Assembly: GCF_900102875.1 (NCBI RefSeq)
Contig: NZ_FNGH01000014.1
Span: 57,829 to 121,828 of the forward strand
Reading direction: 5' to 3'
Length of the DNA stretch: 64,000 bases
DNA from: Franzmannia pantelleriensis
GTDB taxonomy: Bacteria > Pseudomonadota > Gammaproteobacteria > Pseudomonadales > Halomonadaceae
Shown here: positions 8,159 to 16,440 of the stretch, in pieces
How positions within the stretch are numbered: position 1 is the first letter of the stretch
Layout: the number at the start of each line of letters is the position of its first letter
Translations under genes and position numbers: made by a program
The notes under the pieces: generated by a model
The model's database searches: none
Told to the model about the DNA's origin: nothing
The model's input: the letters and a program-made list of their open reading frames with translations, nothing else

Positions 8159-8932
8159 TCAGTCGTAGACGCAGACGTCGGTGCCCAGGTACTGCTCGGA
8201 AAGCTCGCCGCAGGTGCCGTCCTCGATGACCGCGGCGATGCCCGCGTTGAGCGCTTCGCGCAGAGCGTCATCCTCCTGACGCAGGCCAATGCCGATACCC
8301 TCGCCGTAGGCCTCGTGGTGTGGGGCGGTGGCCTTGACTTCGAAGTCGCTCGCTTCGTCCCGGTCGAGGAACTGCAGCATGGCGATCTCGTCGGCGAGGA
8401 TCAGGTCAAGGCGCCCGGCCAGCAGGTCATTATTGACTTGTTCCGCCTGGTCGTAGAGGCGAATATCCACGCCGCTGTCGCGCAGCTCGCGGCGGGCATA
8501 GGCGGCGTTGGTGGTAGCGCTCTGTACCCCCATCACCAGGCCGTCCAGGTCGTCGGGGATGTCCAGCGTCAGGTCGCTGGCGGCGACATAAGCGCCGGGG
8601 GTGAAGTAGTAGGGGCGAGTGAAATCGATGACCCGCTGGCGCTGCTCGGTGATCGACATGGAGTTCATGATCATGTCGATGCGCCCGGCGTTGAGGGAGG
8701 GAATGATACCGCTCCAGCCGGTGGGGGTGATCTCGCAGTCACGGCCCATGGCGTCGCAGATGGCATGGGCCAGTTCCACCTCGAAGCCGGTCCAGTCGCC
8801 GCTGGCGGCCTTGTAGGTGAAGGGCGGGTAGGGCTCGCCGGAGATGCCGACCTTGAGGGGGGCGTCGGCCTGGGCGGTGAGACCGAGGCTCATGGCGACG
8901 GCGGCGCTAGCGATCATCAGGGGGAATTTCAT
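8159..8932 (-). CDS. Periplasmic amino acid-binding protein (HisJ/ArgT-like)
   Basis: A 257-residue solute-binding protein with a signal peptide (cleavage near LTAQADAPL). It has the family-3 signature GFEVELAHAICDAMGRDCE, then SMSITEQRQRVIDFTRPYYFTPG, and a C-terminal Cys pair (GTCGELSEQYLGTDVCVYD) that may form a disulphide. GGAG precedes the ATG. This layout is the lysine/arginine/ornithine/histidine type, matching the downstream HisQ/HisM-like permeases and the ATPase at 8966. The ligand is probably a basic amino acid or another small cation. Confidence 0.9.
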   Translation of the reverse strand: MKFPLMIASAAVAMSLGLTAQADAPLKVGISGEPYPPFTYKAASGDWTGFEVELAHAICDAMGRDCEITPTGWSGIIPSLNAGRIDMIMNSMSITEQRQRVIDFTRPYYFTPGAYVAASDLTLDIPDDLDGLVMGVQSATTNAAYARRELRDSGVDIRLYDQAEQVNNDLLAGRLDLILADEIAMLQFLDRDEASDFEVKATAPHHEAYGEGIGIGLRQEDDALREALNAGIAAVIEDGTCGELSEQYLGTDVCVYD

Positions 8933-8965
8933 GGTCTTCTCCTGTCGTTATGGTTGGTGGAGCGT

Positions 8966-9763
8966 TCATGCCGCGGGCGCCACGAAGTGGCGGCAGCGGG
9001 GATCCTCGAAGACGTCTTGCGGGGTGCCGGAGGCGGCGATGCGCCCCTGGTCGAGATAGACCAGCTGGTCGGAGACTTCGCGGGCGAAGTGCATTTCGTG
9101 GGTGACCAGCAGCATGGTGCGGCCCTCATCGGCCAGGCCGCGAATCACTCCCAGCACCTCGTTGACACGCTCTGGGTCGAGCGCCGAGGTGGGCTCGTCG
9201 AAGAGCAGCAGGCGCGGTTCCATGGCCAGGGCGCGGGCGATGGCCACCCGCTGCTGCTGGCCGCCGGAGAGGAAGGCGGGGTAGGCGTCGCGCTTGTCGG
9301 CCATGCCGACCCGTTCCAGGTAGTGCTCGCCGAGGGCGATGGCACGCCGGCGGGAGAGCCTCTTGACCCGCATGGGGGCCTCGATGACGTTGCCCAGCAC
9401 GCTGAGGTGGGGCCAGAGATTGAACTGCTGGAAGACCATGGTCACCTTGGCGCGCAGTCGCTGCAGCTGGCGCCGATCCAGGCCGATGATGTCGCCCTGG
9501 GGATTGCGGGCGAAGCGAATCGCCTCATCCGCAATCGCCAGGTCGCCGCGGTCGGGGCGTTCCAGCAGGTTCATGCAGCGCAGCAGGGTGCTCTTGCCCG
9601 AGCCGCTGGCGCCGATGATGGAGGTGACGGTGCCTTCGGGGACGCTCAGGGAGACGCCCTTGAGCACCTCCAGATCGCCATAGCGTTTGATCAGGTGGTC
9701 GGCCACCACCGCAGCGGGGGTGGCGGCCTGGGGACGGAGGGAACGCTCGAGTGATGATGTCAT
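8966..9763 (-). CDS. Polar amino acid ABC transporter ATP-binding protein (HisP/ArtP-like)
   Basis: A 265-residue ABC ATPase with Walker [10 protein letters not shown] (residues 51-59), a Q-loop (FQQFNLWPH), signature LSGGQQQR, Walker B LLLFDEPT and a switch His in LLVTHEMHF. The ATG at 9763 overlaps the stop of the transaminase gene in an ATGA arrangement, so the two are translationally coupled. It energises the permeases at 6647 and 7374. The open frame continues upstream of this ATG, but that part is antisense-like and lacks family similarity. Confidence 0.93.
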   Translation of the reverse strand: MTSSLERSLRPQAATPAAVVADHLIKRYGDLEVLKGVSLSVPEGTVTSIIGASGSGKSTLLRCMNLLERPDRGDLAIADEAIRFARNPQGDIIGLDRRQLQRLRAKVTMVFQQFNLWPHLSVLGNVIEAPMRVKRLSRRRAIALGEHYLERVGMADKRDAYPAFLSGGQQQRVAIARALAMEPRLLLFDEPTSALDPERVNEVLGVIRGLADEGRTMLLVTHEMHFAREVSDQLVYLDQGRIAASGTPQDVFEDPRCRHFVAPAA

Positions 9764-10986
9764 AGGCAATCGGCCTCCGGGGCCGCGGTGGGTGACAGGG
9801 CAGGCGAGGCGCCGGCAGCGCGGGCGCGCTCCGCACAGGCCGCCAGGCGTCGACAGGCGTCGGCGAGGCGTTCGGCCTCCACGGTCAGGCTGAGGCGCAC
9901 GAAGCCTGCTGCCGAGGGCCCGAAGGCCTCGCCGGAGAGCACCGAGATGCCCTCCTCGTCGAGCAGGCGGTCGGCGAAGGCCTGGGAGGAGAGGCCGGTG
10001 GCACGAATATCCACCATCAGGAACATTCCCGCCGGCGGGCGGATCGCCGCCACCGCCGGACACTCGGCCAGCGCCGCGCAGACGGCATCGCGGCGCCCCC
10101 GGTAGACGTCGCGCATCGCCTGCAGCTCGGCGGGCGGCGTGGTCAGGGCGTCGCAGGCGGCGTCCTGGATGAAGTCAGGGCAGCCGTAGAGCATGCACAG
10201 CGCCAGGTGGGTCAGGTGCTGGATCAGCGGTTTGGGCCCCAGTACCCAGCCCAGGCGCCAGCCGGTCATGGCATGTGACTTCGAGAGGCTGCTGATCACC
10301 ACGCTGCGCTCGGCCATCCCAGGCAGGCCGGCGGGGCACAGGTGCTCGCCCTCGAAGATCAGCTCGGCATAGACCTCGTCGGAGATCAGCCAGAGGTCGT
10401 GACGTTGGCACAGCGCGGCGATCGCCGCCCAGGTCTCGGCGTCGATCAGCTGGCCGGTGGGGTTGTGGGGGCTGTTGAGCAGGAGGGCCCGGGTGCGCGG
10501 GGTGATGGCCGCCTCCAGGGCCGCCGGGTCGAGGCGGAAGTCCGCCTCGCCGCTCAGCGGCACCTGCACCAGCTTGGCACCGGTGGCACGCAGCACCGCC
10601 TCGTAGGTGACGTAGCTGGGCTCGGGCACCAGCACCTCGTCGCCGGGATCGAGCAGGCACTGGGCGGCGGCGTAGAGACCGCACTGGGCGCCGGCCATGA
10701 CGATGACGTTGTCCGGGCCCGCGGCGAGGCCCCGGCGATGGTAGTCATCGGCGATGGCCTGGCGCAGCGCCAGCTTGCCCTGCACGTCGGGGTAGTGGGT
10801 GGCGCCGCCGCGCAGGCTGGCCACGGCGCTCTCGACGATGGGTGCCGGGGTGGCGAAGTCGGGATCGCCCACCGAGAGCACGGTGATCGCCTCGCCGGCG
10901 GTCTGGCGGGCCAGCGCACGGTAGTGGATATCCCAGGCCGCGGCCCCTTCGCCGGCGATGCGGTCGGTCAGTCGGGAATAATGCAT
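9760..10986 (-). CDS. aruH: Arginine:pyruvate transaminase-like aminotransferase
   Basis: A class I/II pyridoxal-phosphate aminotransferase of 408 residues. It has the NSPHNPTG loop (171-178), SDEVY (202-206) and the PLP lysine K236 in [16 protein letters not shown]. Its N-terminus ([20 protein letters not shown]) and C-terminus ([20 protein letters not shown]) closely resemble AruH of Pseudomonas aeruginosa, which converts arginine and pyruvate to 2-ketoarginine and alanine. The partner decarboxylase AruI is two genes upstream. I chose the ATG at 10986 because the AruH similarity begins there; a GTG at 11025 is the alternative. A related basic or methylated amino acid cannot be excluded as substrate. 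Confidence 0.85.
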   Translation of the reverse strand: MHYSRLTDRIAGEGAAAWDIHYRALARQTAGEAITVLSVGDPDFATPAPIVESAVASLRGGATHYPDVQGKLALRQAIADDYHRRGLAAGPDNVIVMAGAQCGLYAAAQCLLDPGDEVLVPEPSYVTYEAVLRATGAKLVQVPLSGEADFRLDPAALEAAITPRTRALLLNSPHNPTGQLIDAETWAAIAALCQRHDLWLISDEVYAELIFEGEHLCPAGLPGMAERSVVISSLSKSHAMTGWRLGWVLGPKPLIQHLTHLALCMLYGCPDFIQDAACDALTTPPAELQAMRDVYRGRRDAVCAALAECPAVAAIRPPAGMFLMVDIRATGLSSQAFADRLLDEEGISVLSGEAFGPSAAGFVRLSLTVEAERLADACRRLAACAERARAAGASPALSPTAAPEADCL

Positions 10987-11041
10987 AGGGGGTCTCACTG
11001 TCAGAAACGCTGGGGCCGGTGTCACGCCGGCTAGGGATGCC

Positions 11042-11986
11042 TTATTTCAGGCTGGCGCGCACCGCCGCCAGACCGGGCTCGCCGTCGCGTGTGGTGACAC
11101 CCTCCAGGAAGGTCTCGAGCCGCTCGGGGTTGGCCAGCAGCCAGTCGCGGGCGACGGTTTCCAGCTCGCCCTCTTCGAGGCCGAAGTCGCGGATGAACTC
11201 ACTCTGCTCGTCGGCCGTCAGTTCAAACTGGTCGAGCAGCCGGATCATGTTGGGATTGTCCGCATGGTAAGCGCGGGCCACGATGGTGCGAACATCGCTT
11301 GCGCCGTTGTTCTCTCCGAACACGCTGGCGGGATCATCGAGTATCTGCATGTCGTATGCCGGCGCCATCCAGTGCGGCGTCCAGCCGTAGAAGAGGATCC
11401 AGCTCTGGTCACGCGTGGCCGCGTCCACCTCGGCCAGCATGCCTGGCGTCGAGGACTCACGGAGTCTCCATTGGCTGAGGCCGTAGGTATCGGCCTCGAC
11501 GGCTTCGTGGAGGTGGTCGCTGACCGTGGAGCCGCTCTCGATGGAATAGATCTCGGCGCCGAAGCGCTCACGGATCTCGGGATCGGCCAACTGTTCGGCG
11601 TGGGTTACGCCTGCCTCATAGACATAGCCGGGTACCGCGAAACCCATGCGCGCGCCGCTGACGTTGTTGCCAAGGTCGACGATGCTGCCGGTCTCCATGG
11701 CCGCGTCATAGCTCTGCTGCTGGGAGGGGAGCCAGCCGGCAAGAAAGGCATCGCTGTCGCCACTCTGCAGGGTCTGGTAGCCCACCGTGGAGCTGACCTC
11801 GAGCGCCTCGACCCGATAGCCTAGAGGCGCTGCCAGCTGGGCGACAATTTCCGACTTGACCGTGACACCCGGCCAGGGAGGTACCACAAGGCGTAGCTCG
11901 TCGCTGGCATCCTGGCTGGCGAACGCGTTGAGCGGCAGCAGGAGGCCGAGGAGGGGCAGGCTGGTGAGTAAGGCGCTGTTGCGCAT
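11042..11986 (-). CDS. Glycine betaine/carnitine-type substrate-binding protein (OpuAC family), no cognate permease
   Basis: A 314-residue protein with a signal peptide (cleavage near NAFASQDA). The OpuAC fold is marked by LRLVVPPWPGVTVKSEIVAQ, then GWLPSQQQSYDAA and FYGWTPHWMAPAYD, where the tryptophans would build an aromatic cage for a quaternary amine. It shares the PPWPGVTVKSE block with the CaiX-like protein at 18901. There is no OpuA/ProW-type permease or ATPase in the window, so it probably docks onto a core transporter elsewhere, as CaiX does in Pseudomonas. It lies between the aruH-like and aruI-like genes on the same strand. Confidence 0.88.
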   Translation of the reverse strand: MRNSALLTSLPLLGLLLPLNAFASQDASDELRLVVPPWPGVTVKSEIVAQLAAPLGYRVEALEVSSTVGYQTLQSGDSDAFLAGWLPSQQQSYDAAMETGSIVDLGNNVSGARMGFAVPGYVYEAGVTHAEQLADPEIRERFGAEIYSIESGSTVSDHLHEAVEADTYGLSQWRLRESSTPGMLAEVDAATRDQSWILFYGWTPHWMAPAYDMQILDDPASVFGENNGASDVRTIVARAYHADNPNMIRLLDQFELTADEQSEFIRDFGLEEGELETVARDWLLANPERLETFLEGVTTRDGEPGLAAVRASLK

Positions 11987-12007
11987 GTCAGGGATCCTTG
12001 TTGTCGA

Positions 12008-13615
12008 TTAGCGATGCGAAGTTAGCGTGGCAGCGATCCAGGCCGCTGCGTCCACCTCGATCAGTAGCGGTGAGTCGTCGTCGCTGAGGTGGGCAAGCGC
12101 CTCGCCGAGAGACGCGGGGTCGCCCAGCGCCCGGTAGCGACAGGCGTAGGCGTCGGCCAGGGCGGCGAAGTCCGGCGGCGCCAGATCGACGCCGAGCTGA
12201 GGCACCTCGTGCATGGCCATGTAGCGGCGAATTTCGTCATAGCCGTGGTTGTTCCAGATCACTACTGCCACGGGGCGGTCCAGGTCACGGGCGGTGGCCA
12301 GTTCGCCGAGCACGAACTGCAGGCCGCCGTCGCCCACCAGGGCGACCACTGGCCGCTCCGGGCAGGTCAGGGCAGCACCGAGCGCCGCCGGCAGGCCGTA
12401 GCCGAGGGTGCCGTAGCCGGTGGCGGCATTGAACCAGCGGCGTGGCGCCGGCAGCGAGGCAAGAAAGTTACCGGCATAGACGGGCCCGGTGGAGTCACCT
12501 ACCAGAATGGCGTCGGGCAGCGTCGCCCGGAGCGTGGCATAGAGCGGCACATAGGGGACGAGCTCCGGGTCCGCCTCGAGGGCCAGCGCGTCGCGCACCG
12601 CCGCGGCGCGGCCGTCGTCGGCGCGCAGTGGTAGTGCCTCGGCGAGGTCGTGCATCACCTGGCCCACGTCGGCCAGCAGGGCCAGGTTGGCGGGCTGGTT
12701 GCGGCCCAGCTGCTGGGGATCGATGTCGACCCGGATCAGCCGTCCGTCGAGGCGAAAACCGTCATCGAACACCAGATCGTAGTCGGTTTCGCCGAGCTCG
12801 GTACCCAGCGCCAGGATCACGTCCGCCTCGGCGGCCAGGCGGCGCGTGGCGGGCAGGCTGGCGGTGGCGCCGAGGTCCTGCGGGTGATCCTGACCCAGGA
12901 CGCCCTTGGCATTGATGGTGGTCAGCGCCGGGGCCTGAAAGCGTTCGACCAGGGCGCGGGCGGCCTGCGGGGCGCTGGCGCAGCCGCCGCCCAGCAGCAG
13001 CAGGGGGCGCTCGGCCCCGGCCAACCAGTCGGCGGCCTGGGCGATGGCGGCCGCCGGGGCTGTCGGCGGGTAGACCCGTAGCGGGCGCGGTGGCGGGGCC
13101 TCCACGGGGGCGGCCAGCAGGTCCAGAGGAATCTCGATATGCACCGGTCCCGGCCGGGCGCTCTGGAAGATAGCGAAGGCGCGCGCCAGCACTTCCGGCA
13201 GCGCCGCCGGGTCGAGCAGGGTATGGCTGAACACGCTGACGCCGGCCAGGGTCTGCTGTTGGCAGGGCAGCTCGTGCAGCCGTCCCTGGCCGCGCCCCAG
13301 GGTGTCGCGACGGTTGACGCTGGAGATCACCAGCATGGGCACCGAGTCGGCCAGCGCCTGCCCCATGGCGGTGGCGATATTGGTCATCCCCGGGCCGCTG
13401 ATGATGAAGCAGGCCGCGGGCTTGCCGCTGGCCCGCGCGTAGCCATCGGCCATGAAGCCGGCGCCCTGCTCATGGCGTGGGGTGACGTGGCGGATGGGAC
13501 TGTCGCCCAGGCCGCGGTAGAGCTCGATGGTATGCACGCCGGGAATGCCGAAGGCGGTGTCCACGCCATAGGCGTCCAGCAGTCGCAGCAGGTAGTTGGC
13601 ACAGGTCTGGGGCAT
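12008..13615 (-). CDS. aruI: 5-guanidino-2-oxopentanoate (2-ketoarginine) decarboxylase-like TPP enzyme
   Basis: A thiamine-diphosphate enzyme of 535 residues. It has the catalytic Glu region VTPRHEQGAGFMADGYARA, a central domain, and the cofactor motif GDGGLQFVLGELATARDLDR...NN near the C-terminus. The N-terminus (FGIPGVHTIELYRGLGDSPI) resembles AruI of P. aeruginosa, which decarboxylates 2-ketoarginine to 4-guanidinobutyraldehyde. The ATG at 13615 sits two bases after the upstream stop; the frame extends to 13681, but that would overlap the HD-domain gene. With the AruH-like transaminase it forms a transamination-decarboxylation pair. No guanidinobutyraldehyde dehydrogenase or guanidinobutyrase gene is present in the window. 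Confidence 0.82.
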   Translation of the reverse strand: MPQTCANYLLRLLDAYGVDTAFGIPGVHTIELYRGLGDSPIRHVTPRHEQGAGFMADGYARASGKPAACFIISGPGMTNIATAMGQALADSVPMLVISSVNRRDTLGRGQGRLHELPCQQQTLAGVSVFSHTLLDPAALPEVLARAFAIFQSARPGPVHIEIPLDLLAAPVEAPPPRPLRVYPPTAPAAAIAQAADWLAGAERPLLLLGGGCASAPQAARALVERFQAPALTTINAKGVLGQDHPQDLGATASLPATRRLAAEADVILALGTELGETDYDLVFDDGFRLDGRLIRVDIDPQQLGRNQPANLALLADVGQVMHDLAEALPLRADDGRAAAVRDALALEADPELVPYVPLYATLRATLPDAILVGDSTGPVYAGNFLASLPAPRRWFNAATGYGTLGYGLPAALGAALTCPERPVVALVGDGGLQFVLGELATARDLDRPVAVVIWNNHGYDEIRRYMAMHEVPQLGVDLAPPDFAALADAYACRYRALGDPASLGEALAHLSDDDSPLLIEVDAAAWIAATLTSHR

Positions 13616-13617
13616 GA

Positions 13618-14211
13618 TCAGTCGTGCTCCACCTGGTGTTCGGGCAGCGGCTCTGGCAGCCCGCCGCGGGGTGTGCGACACAGTACCCGCTCCACCATCG
13701 GCAGGAAGTGCTCCAGGGGCAGGGTGTCGTAGTCGGGGTCGAAGCTGGCTTGGTCCCAGTCGTCACAGAAGCGCACGGTACGCACATAGGCCGGGTGGTC
13801 GCGATACTGTTCGCGGGCGTGGCGATCCTGGCCGAAGTAGTGGCGATAGTGGTAGCCCTGGAAGAGTTCGTGGTGGCGAATCATCCAGGTATTGAGGGGG
13901 TCGATGAAAGGCTCGAGGATGGCCGCGGCGACCTCGGCGTGGTTGGCCGGGGCCAGGTCGTCGCCGATATCGTGGAGTAGGGCGCAGACCACCATCTCCT
14001 CATCCGCGCCGTCGCGCAGCGCCCGGGTGGCGGTCTGCAGGCAGTGCTGGTAGCGGTCCACCGGGTAGCCGTGGGTGTCGCCAGCGAGGTTGTGCAGATG
14101 GGCCAACACCCGGCGTGGGGCATCCTCGACGTAGTCGCGGAAGCGGGCGTCGATCAGTGCCCAGTCGTCTCGCTGGGCCTCGCCGAAGTGGCGAAAACGC
14201 GCTTGATTCAT
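13618..14211 (-). CDS. HD-domain mixed-valent diiron oxygenase-like protein (TmpB/PhnZ type)
   Basis: A 197-residue HD-domain protein with candidate metal ligands H56 (YQHCLQTA), H80-D81 (LLHDIGD), H91 (ANHAEVA), H114 (RHHELFQGY) and D151/D153. Proteins of this size with this HELFQGYHY-type motif are usually annotated as phosphohydrolases. The subgroup beside a gamma-butyrobetaine-hydroxylase-like gene includes TmpB, a diiron oxygenase that cleaves (1-hydroxy-2-trimethylammonioethyl)phosphonate to glycine betaine and phosphate. Its start overlaps the stop of the dioxygenase gene by four bases (ATGA), the coupling expected of a TmpA/TmpB pair. The oxygenase function is inferred from family and context; a true phosphohydrolase remains possible. 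Confidence 0.7.
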   Translation of the reverse strand: MNQARFRHFGEAQRDDWALIDARFRDYVEDAPRRVLAHLHNLAGDTHGYPVDRYQHCLQTATRALRDGADEEMVVCALLHDIGDDLAPANHAEVAAAILEPFIDPLNTWMIRHHELFQGYHYRHYFGQDRHAREQYRDHPAYVRTVRFCDDWDQASFDPDYDTLPLEHFLPMVERVLCRTPRGGLPEPLPEHQVEHD

Positions 14212-15320
14212 GCGGACTCTCCTTGGGCGTTAAGCTCGGCCTGGCGGCGCAGTACCCGGCGGCGGCTGGCGGTGCTGTCACGGTCGACATAGCCCTGGCG
14301 CATGTGGCGCACGCCGCCGGCCAGCTGATAGGCACGGCGCCCGTGCAGCAGCCGATAGTTGTCGATGATCAGCATCTGCCCCGGATCGAGCTTGAGATGC
14401 AGGGTCAGCTCCTCGCCGGTGATCAGCTCATGGAAGGCGCGGCGCGCGGCGAAGTAGGCATCGAGCACGTCGGGGGCAAGAGCCGGCACCCGTTCGGTGC
14501 GATTGGAGTAACGCACCCGCATGGGCTCACCCTGGCTATCCAGCTCGATCAGCGGCCCCTCGCTCTCGAGGTGGGTGGTATCGTCGCGGTAGCGAAAGCC
14601 GGGACGCACCCGGCTCAGGCAGTCGAAGGCCTCAGGATCGCGCTCGCGCAGCAGTCGAGCGGCCATGAAGCCATCGGCCAGGGTGCTGTCGCCGCCCTCG
14701 GCAGCGTTGGTCAGGCAGTGCAGCCAGATATAGCCGGGAATGGGATCCCGGTAGGGATTGTCGGTGTGCGGTTCGAGGCCACGCTGGGTCATGGTCAAGT
14801 CGTAGGCATTGGCCACCGACTTGACGTCGGCGATGCCGCCCCAGTTGGTGCGCCGCAGCGGGCCGATGCGATCGATCAGCGGGCGCATGCCATCCGCTTC
14901 GCCGGGGACCCCGGAGACCATCACGAAGCCGTCACGCTGCAGCGCGTCGAGCATGGCCAGCAGGGCACCGTCGTCGCTCAGGGCGGTGGCGAAGTCGGCT
15001 CGGGGAGCGGGCGCACTGGCGGCGTCCCAGAGGCGTTGGGGCGGATCCACGGCCTCGTCGAGCAGCTCCTGCAGCGGGACCTCGCAGCGGTGGCCATCGC
15101 TGAAGTGCAGCCTCAGGGCGTGATCGACGCTATCCGCCGACTCCAGGCGCAGGCCCAGCGGCAGCTCGGCGGCCTCGATCAGGCGCTGCCCGGTGCGCGG
15201 GTCCCGGGTCTGGGGATCGGGACTGCGCTCGCGCAGCCACAGGGCGGTGAACTCCTGCGATTGATCCCGGTAGTCGAGGACCAGGCGTTGGCCTTCAGAC
15301 TGGAGCCTGATGTGGGTCAT
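14208..15320 (-). CDS. Fe(II)/2-oxoglutarate dioxygenase, gamma-butyrobetaine hydroxylase-like (TmpA candidate)
   Basis: A 370-residue two-domain protein. A BBOX-type N-terminal domain (about 1-95, WLRERSPDPQTRD) lacks the cysteines that bind zinc in gamma-butyrobetaine hydroxylase. The TauD-type catalytic domain has iron ligands H185-x-D187 (EPHTDNPY) and H326 (NYRLLHGRRAY, with nearby arginines for 2-oxoglutarate). The ATG at 15320 has GGAG eight bases upstream. It is first in a nine-gene minus-strand run and overlaps the HD-domain gene. That pairing matches TmpA, which hydroxylates (2-trimethylammonioethyl)phosphonate. Gamma-butyrobetaine hydroxylation is less likely because a better candidate lies at 16437. 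Confidence 0.72.
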   Translation of the reverse strand: MTHIRLQSEGQRLVLDYRDQSQEFTALWLRERSPDPQTRDPRTGQRLIEAAELPLGLRLESADSVDHALRLHFSDGHRCEVPLQELLDEAVDPPQRLWDAASAPAPRADFATALSDDGALLAMLDALQRDGFVMVSGVPGEADGMRPLIDRIGPLRRTNWGGIADVKSVANAYDLTMTQRGLEPHTDNPYRDPIPGYIWLHCLTNAAEGGDSTLADGFMAARLLRERDPEAFDCLSRVRPGFRYRDDTTHLESEGPLIELDSQGEPMRVRYSNRTERVPALAPDVLDAYFAARRAFHELITGEELTLHLKLDPGQMLIIDNYRLLHGRRAYQLAGGVRHMRQGYVDRDSTASRRRVLRRQAELNAQGESA

Positions 15321-15435
15321 GACGGCGTCTCCACAAGATTCGGTCACTGGCGTTGGACGAGTGCTTATTACCTTATCCGCGGTTGCGGCTCCGGACTTGA
15401 TAAAATTGGCCGTATGATTGATTTTATTAGCCATC

Positions 15436-16440
15436 ATGGAAACCTACCCCGACAAATGGCCCTATCCGCGGCCTGACTCGCCCCCGCTGCTGACGCCCGA
15501 TGAGGCCGAGCACACCCTGGACGTATGGCTGGTGCCCAAATTCTCGATGCTGACGCTGTTCTGTCTGCTCGAGCCGCTGCGGGTGGCCAACCGCTTCGGC
15601 CGCAATCTCTTCGCCTGGCGACTGCGCTCCGCCACCGGTCAGTCGGTGGTGGCCAGCAACGGCGTGCGCATCGACGTGGATGACGCGCTGGAGACACTCG
15701 CTGACGATGCCGGCCTGATGGTGGTCTCGTCCTATGAAGCCGAGTTGACGGTGGGGGCAACGGAGCGGGCGGTACTGCGTCGCATTGCCGCCCATGGCGG
15801 CTGGTTGGGCGGGCTGGATACGGCGCCCTTCATCCTCGCCCGGGCAGGGGTGCTGGAGGGGCATCGGGTGGCGCTGCACTGGGAGAGCGTGCCGGCCTTT
15901 CGCCAGGAGTTTCCGCACCTGGCGATCAGCCAGGCCCGCTATGAGTTCGGCAGCGAGCGTCTGACCGGCTCCGGAGGGTCAGCCGGGATCGACATGATGC
16001 TGGACTGGATCGAACAGGCCTATGGGCCGGCCCTGGCCAACGCGGTGGGGCGCCAGCTGGTTCACCAGCGGGCCCGGGGCGAGGCCTCGCTGGCCCAGCG
16101 CCACCTCTACGAGGCGCTGCCGCGCACGGTGGTGCGCGCGCTGGCGGTGATGGAGGCCAACCTGGCCCAGGCGCTGCCGATTCCCGAGGTATGTCGCTTG
16201 GTGGGCCAGTCCCAGCGCCAGCTCACGCGGCTGTTCATGGCTCACTTCGGTGAGAGCCCCAAGCAGTGCTACTTGGGTCTGCGCCTCGATCAGGCGCGGC
16301 GGATTCTCGCCGATAGCCGCTGCCTCGTCACCCAGGCGGCGTTGGCCGCCGGCTTTACTCAGCCGGCGCACTTCTCACGGGCCTATCGGCGCCGCTTCGG
16401 TGAGTCGCCGAGTACCACCGTCGAGCGGGGTTCGCTTTAG
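15436..16440 (+). CDS. GlxA-family AraC-type transcriptional regulator (copy 2)
   Basis: A 334-residue regulator with an amidotransferase-like domain (about 20-200) and a C-terminal AraC domain (about 225-330, AALAAGFTQPAHFSRAYRRRFG). Unlike the other two copies it has LDTAPFILARAG, where the elbow Cys is replaced by Pro. It diverges from the TmpA-like gene across 115 bp of AT-richer DNA, which makes it the likely local regulator of the 6.6-15.3 kb run. The ATG at 15436 was chosen; a TTG at 15418 is possible, and neither has a strong ribosome-binding site. Its stop overlaps the convergent gamma-butyrobetaine dioxygenase gene by four bases. Confidence 0.87.
   Translation: METYPDKWPYPRPDSPPLLTPDEAEHTLDVWLVPKFSMLTLFCLLEPLRVANRFGRNLFAWRLRSATGQSVVASNGVRIDVDDALETLADDAGLMVVSSYEAELTVGATERAVLRRIAAHGGWLGGLDTAPFILARAGVLEGHRVALHWESVPAFRQEFPHLAISQARYEFGSERLTGSGGSAGIDMMLDWIEQAYGPALANAVGRQLVHQRARGEASLAQRHLYEALPRTVVRALAVMEANLAQALPIPEVCRLVGQSQRQLTRLFMAHFGESPKQCYLGLRLDQARRILADSRCLVTQAALAAGFTQPAHFSRAYRRRFGESPSTTVERGSL

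Noticed and set aside
13618..14211. Plain HD-domain phosphohydrolase
   Set aside because: Not excluded, but the coupled Fe/2-oxoglutarate dioxygenase gene and the extra His ligands make an oxygenase of the TmpB/PhnZ type more likely.
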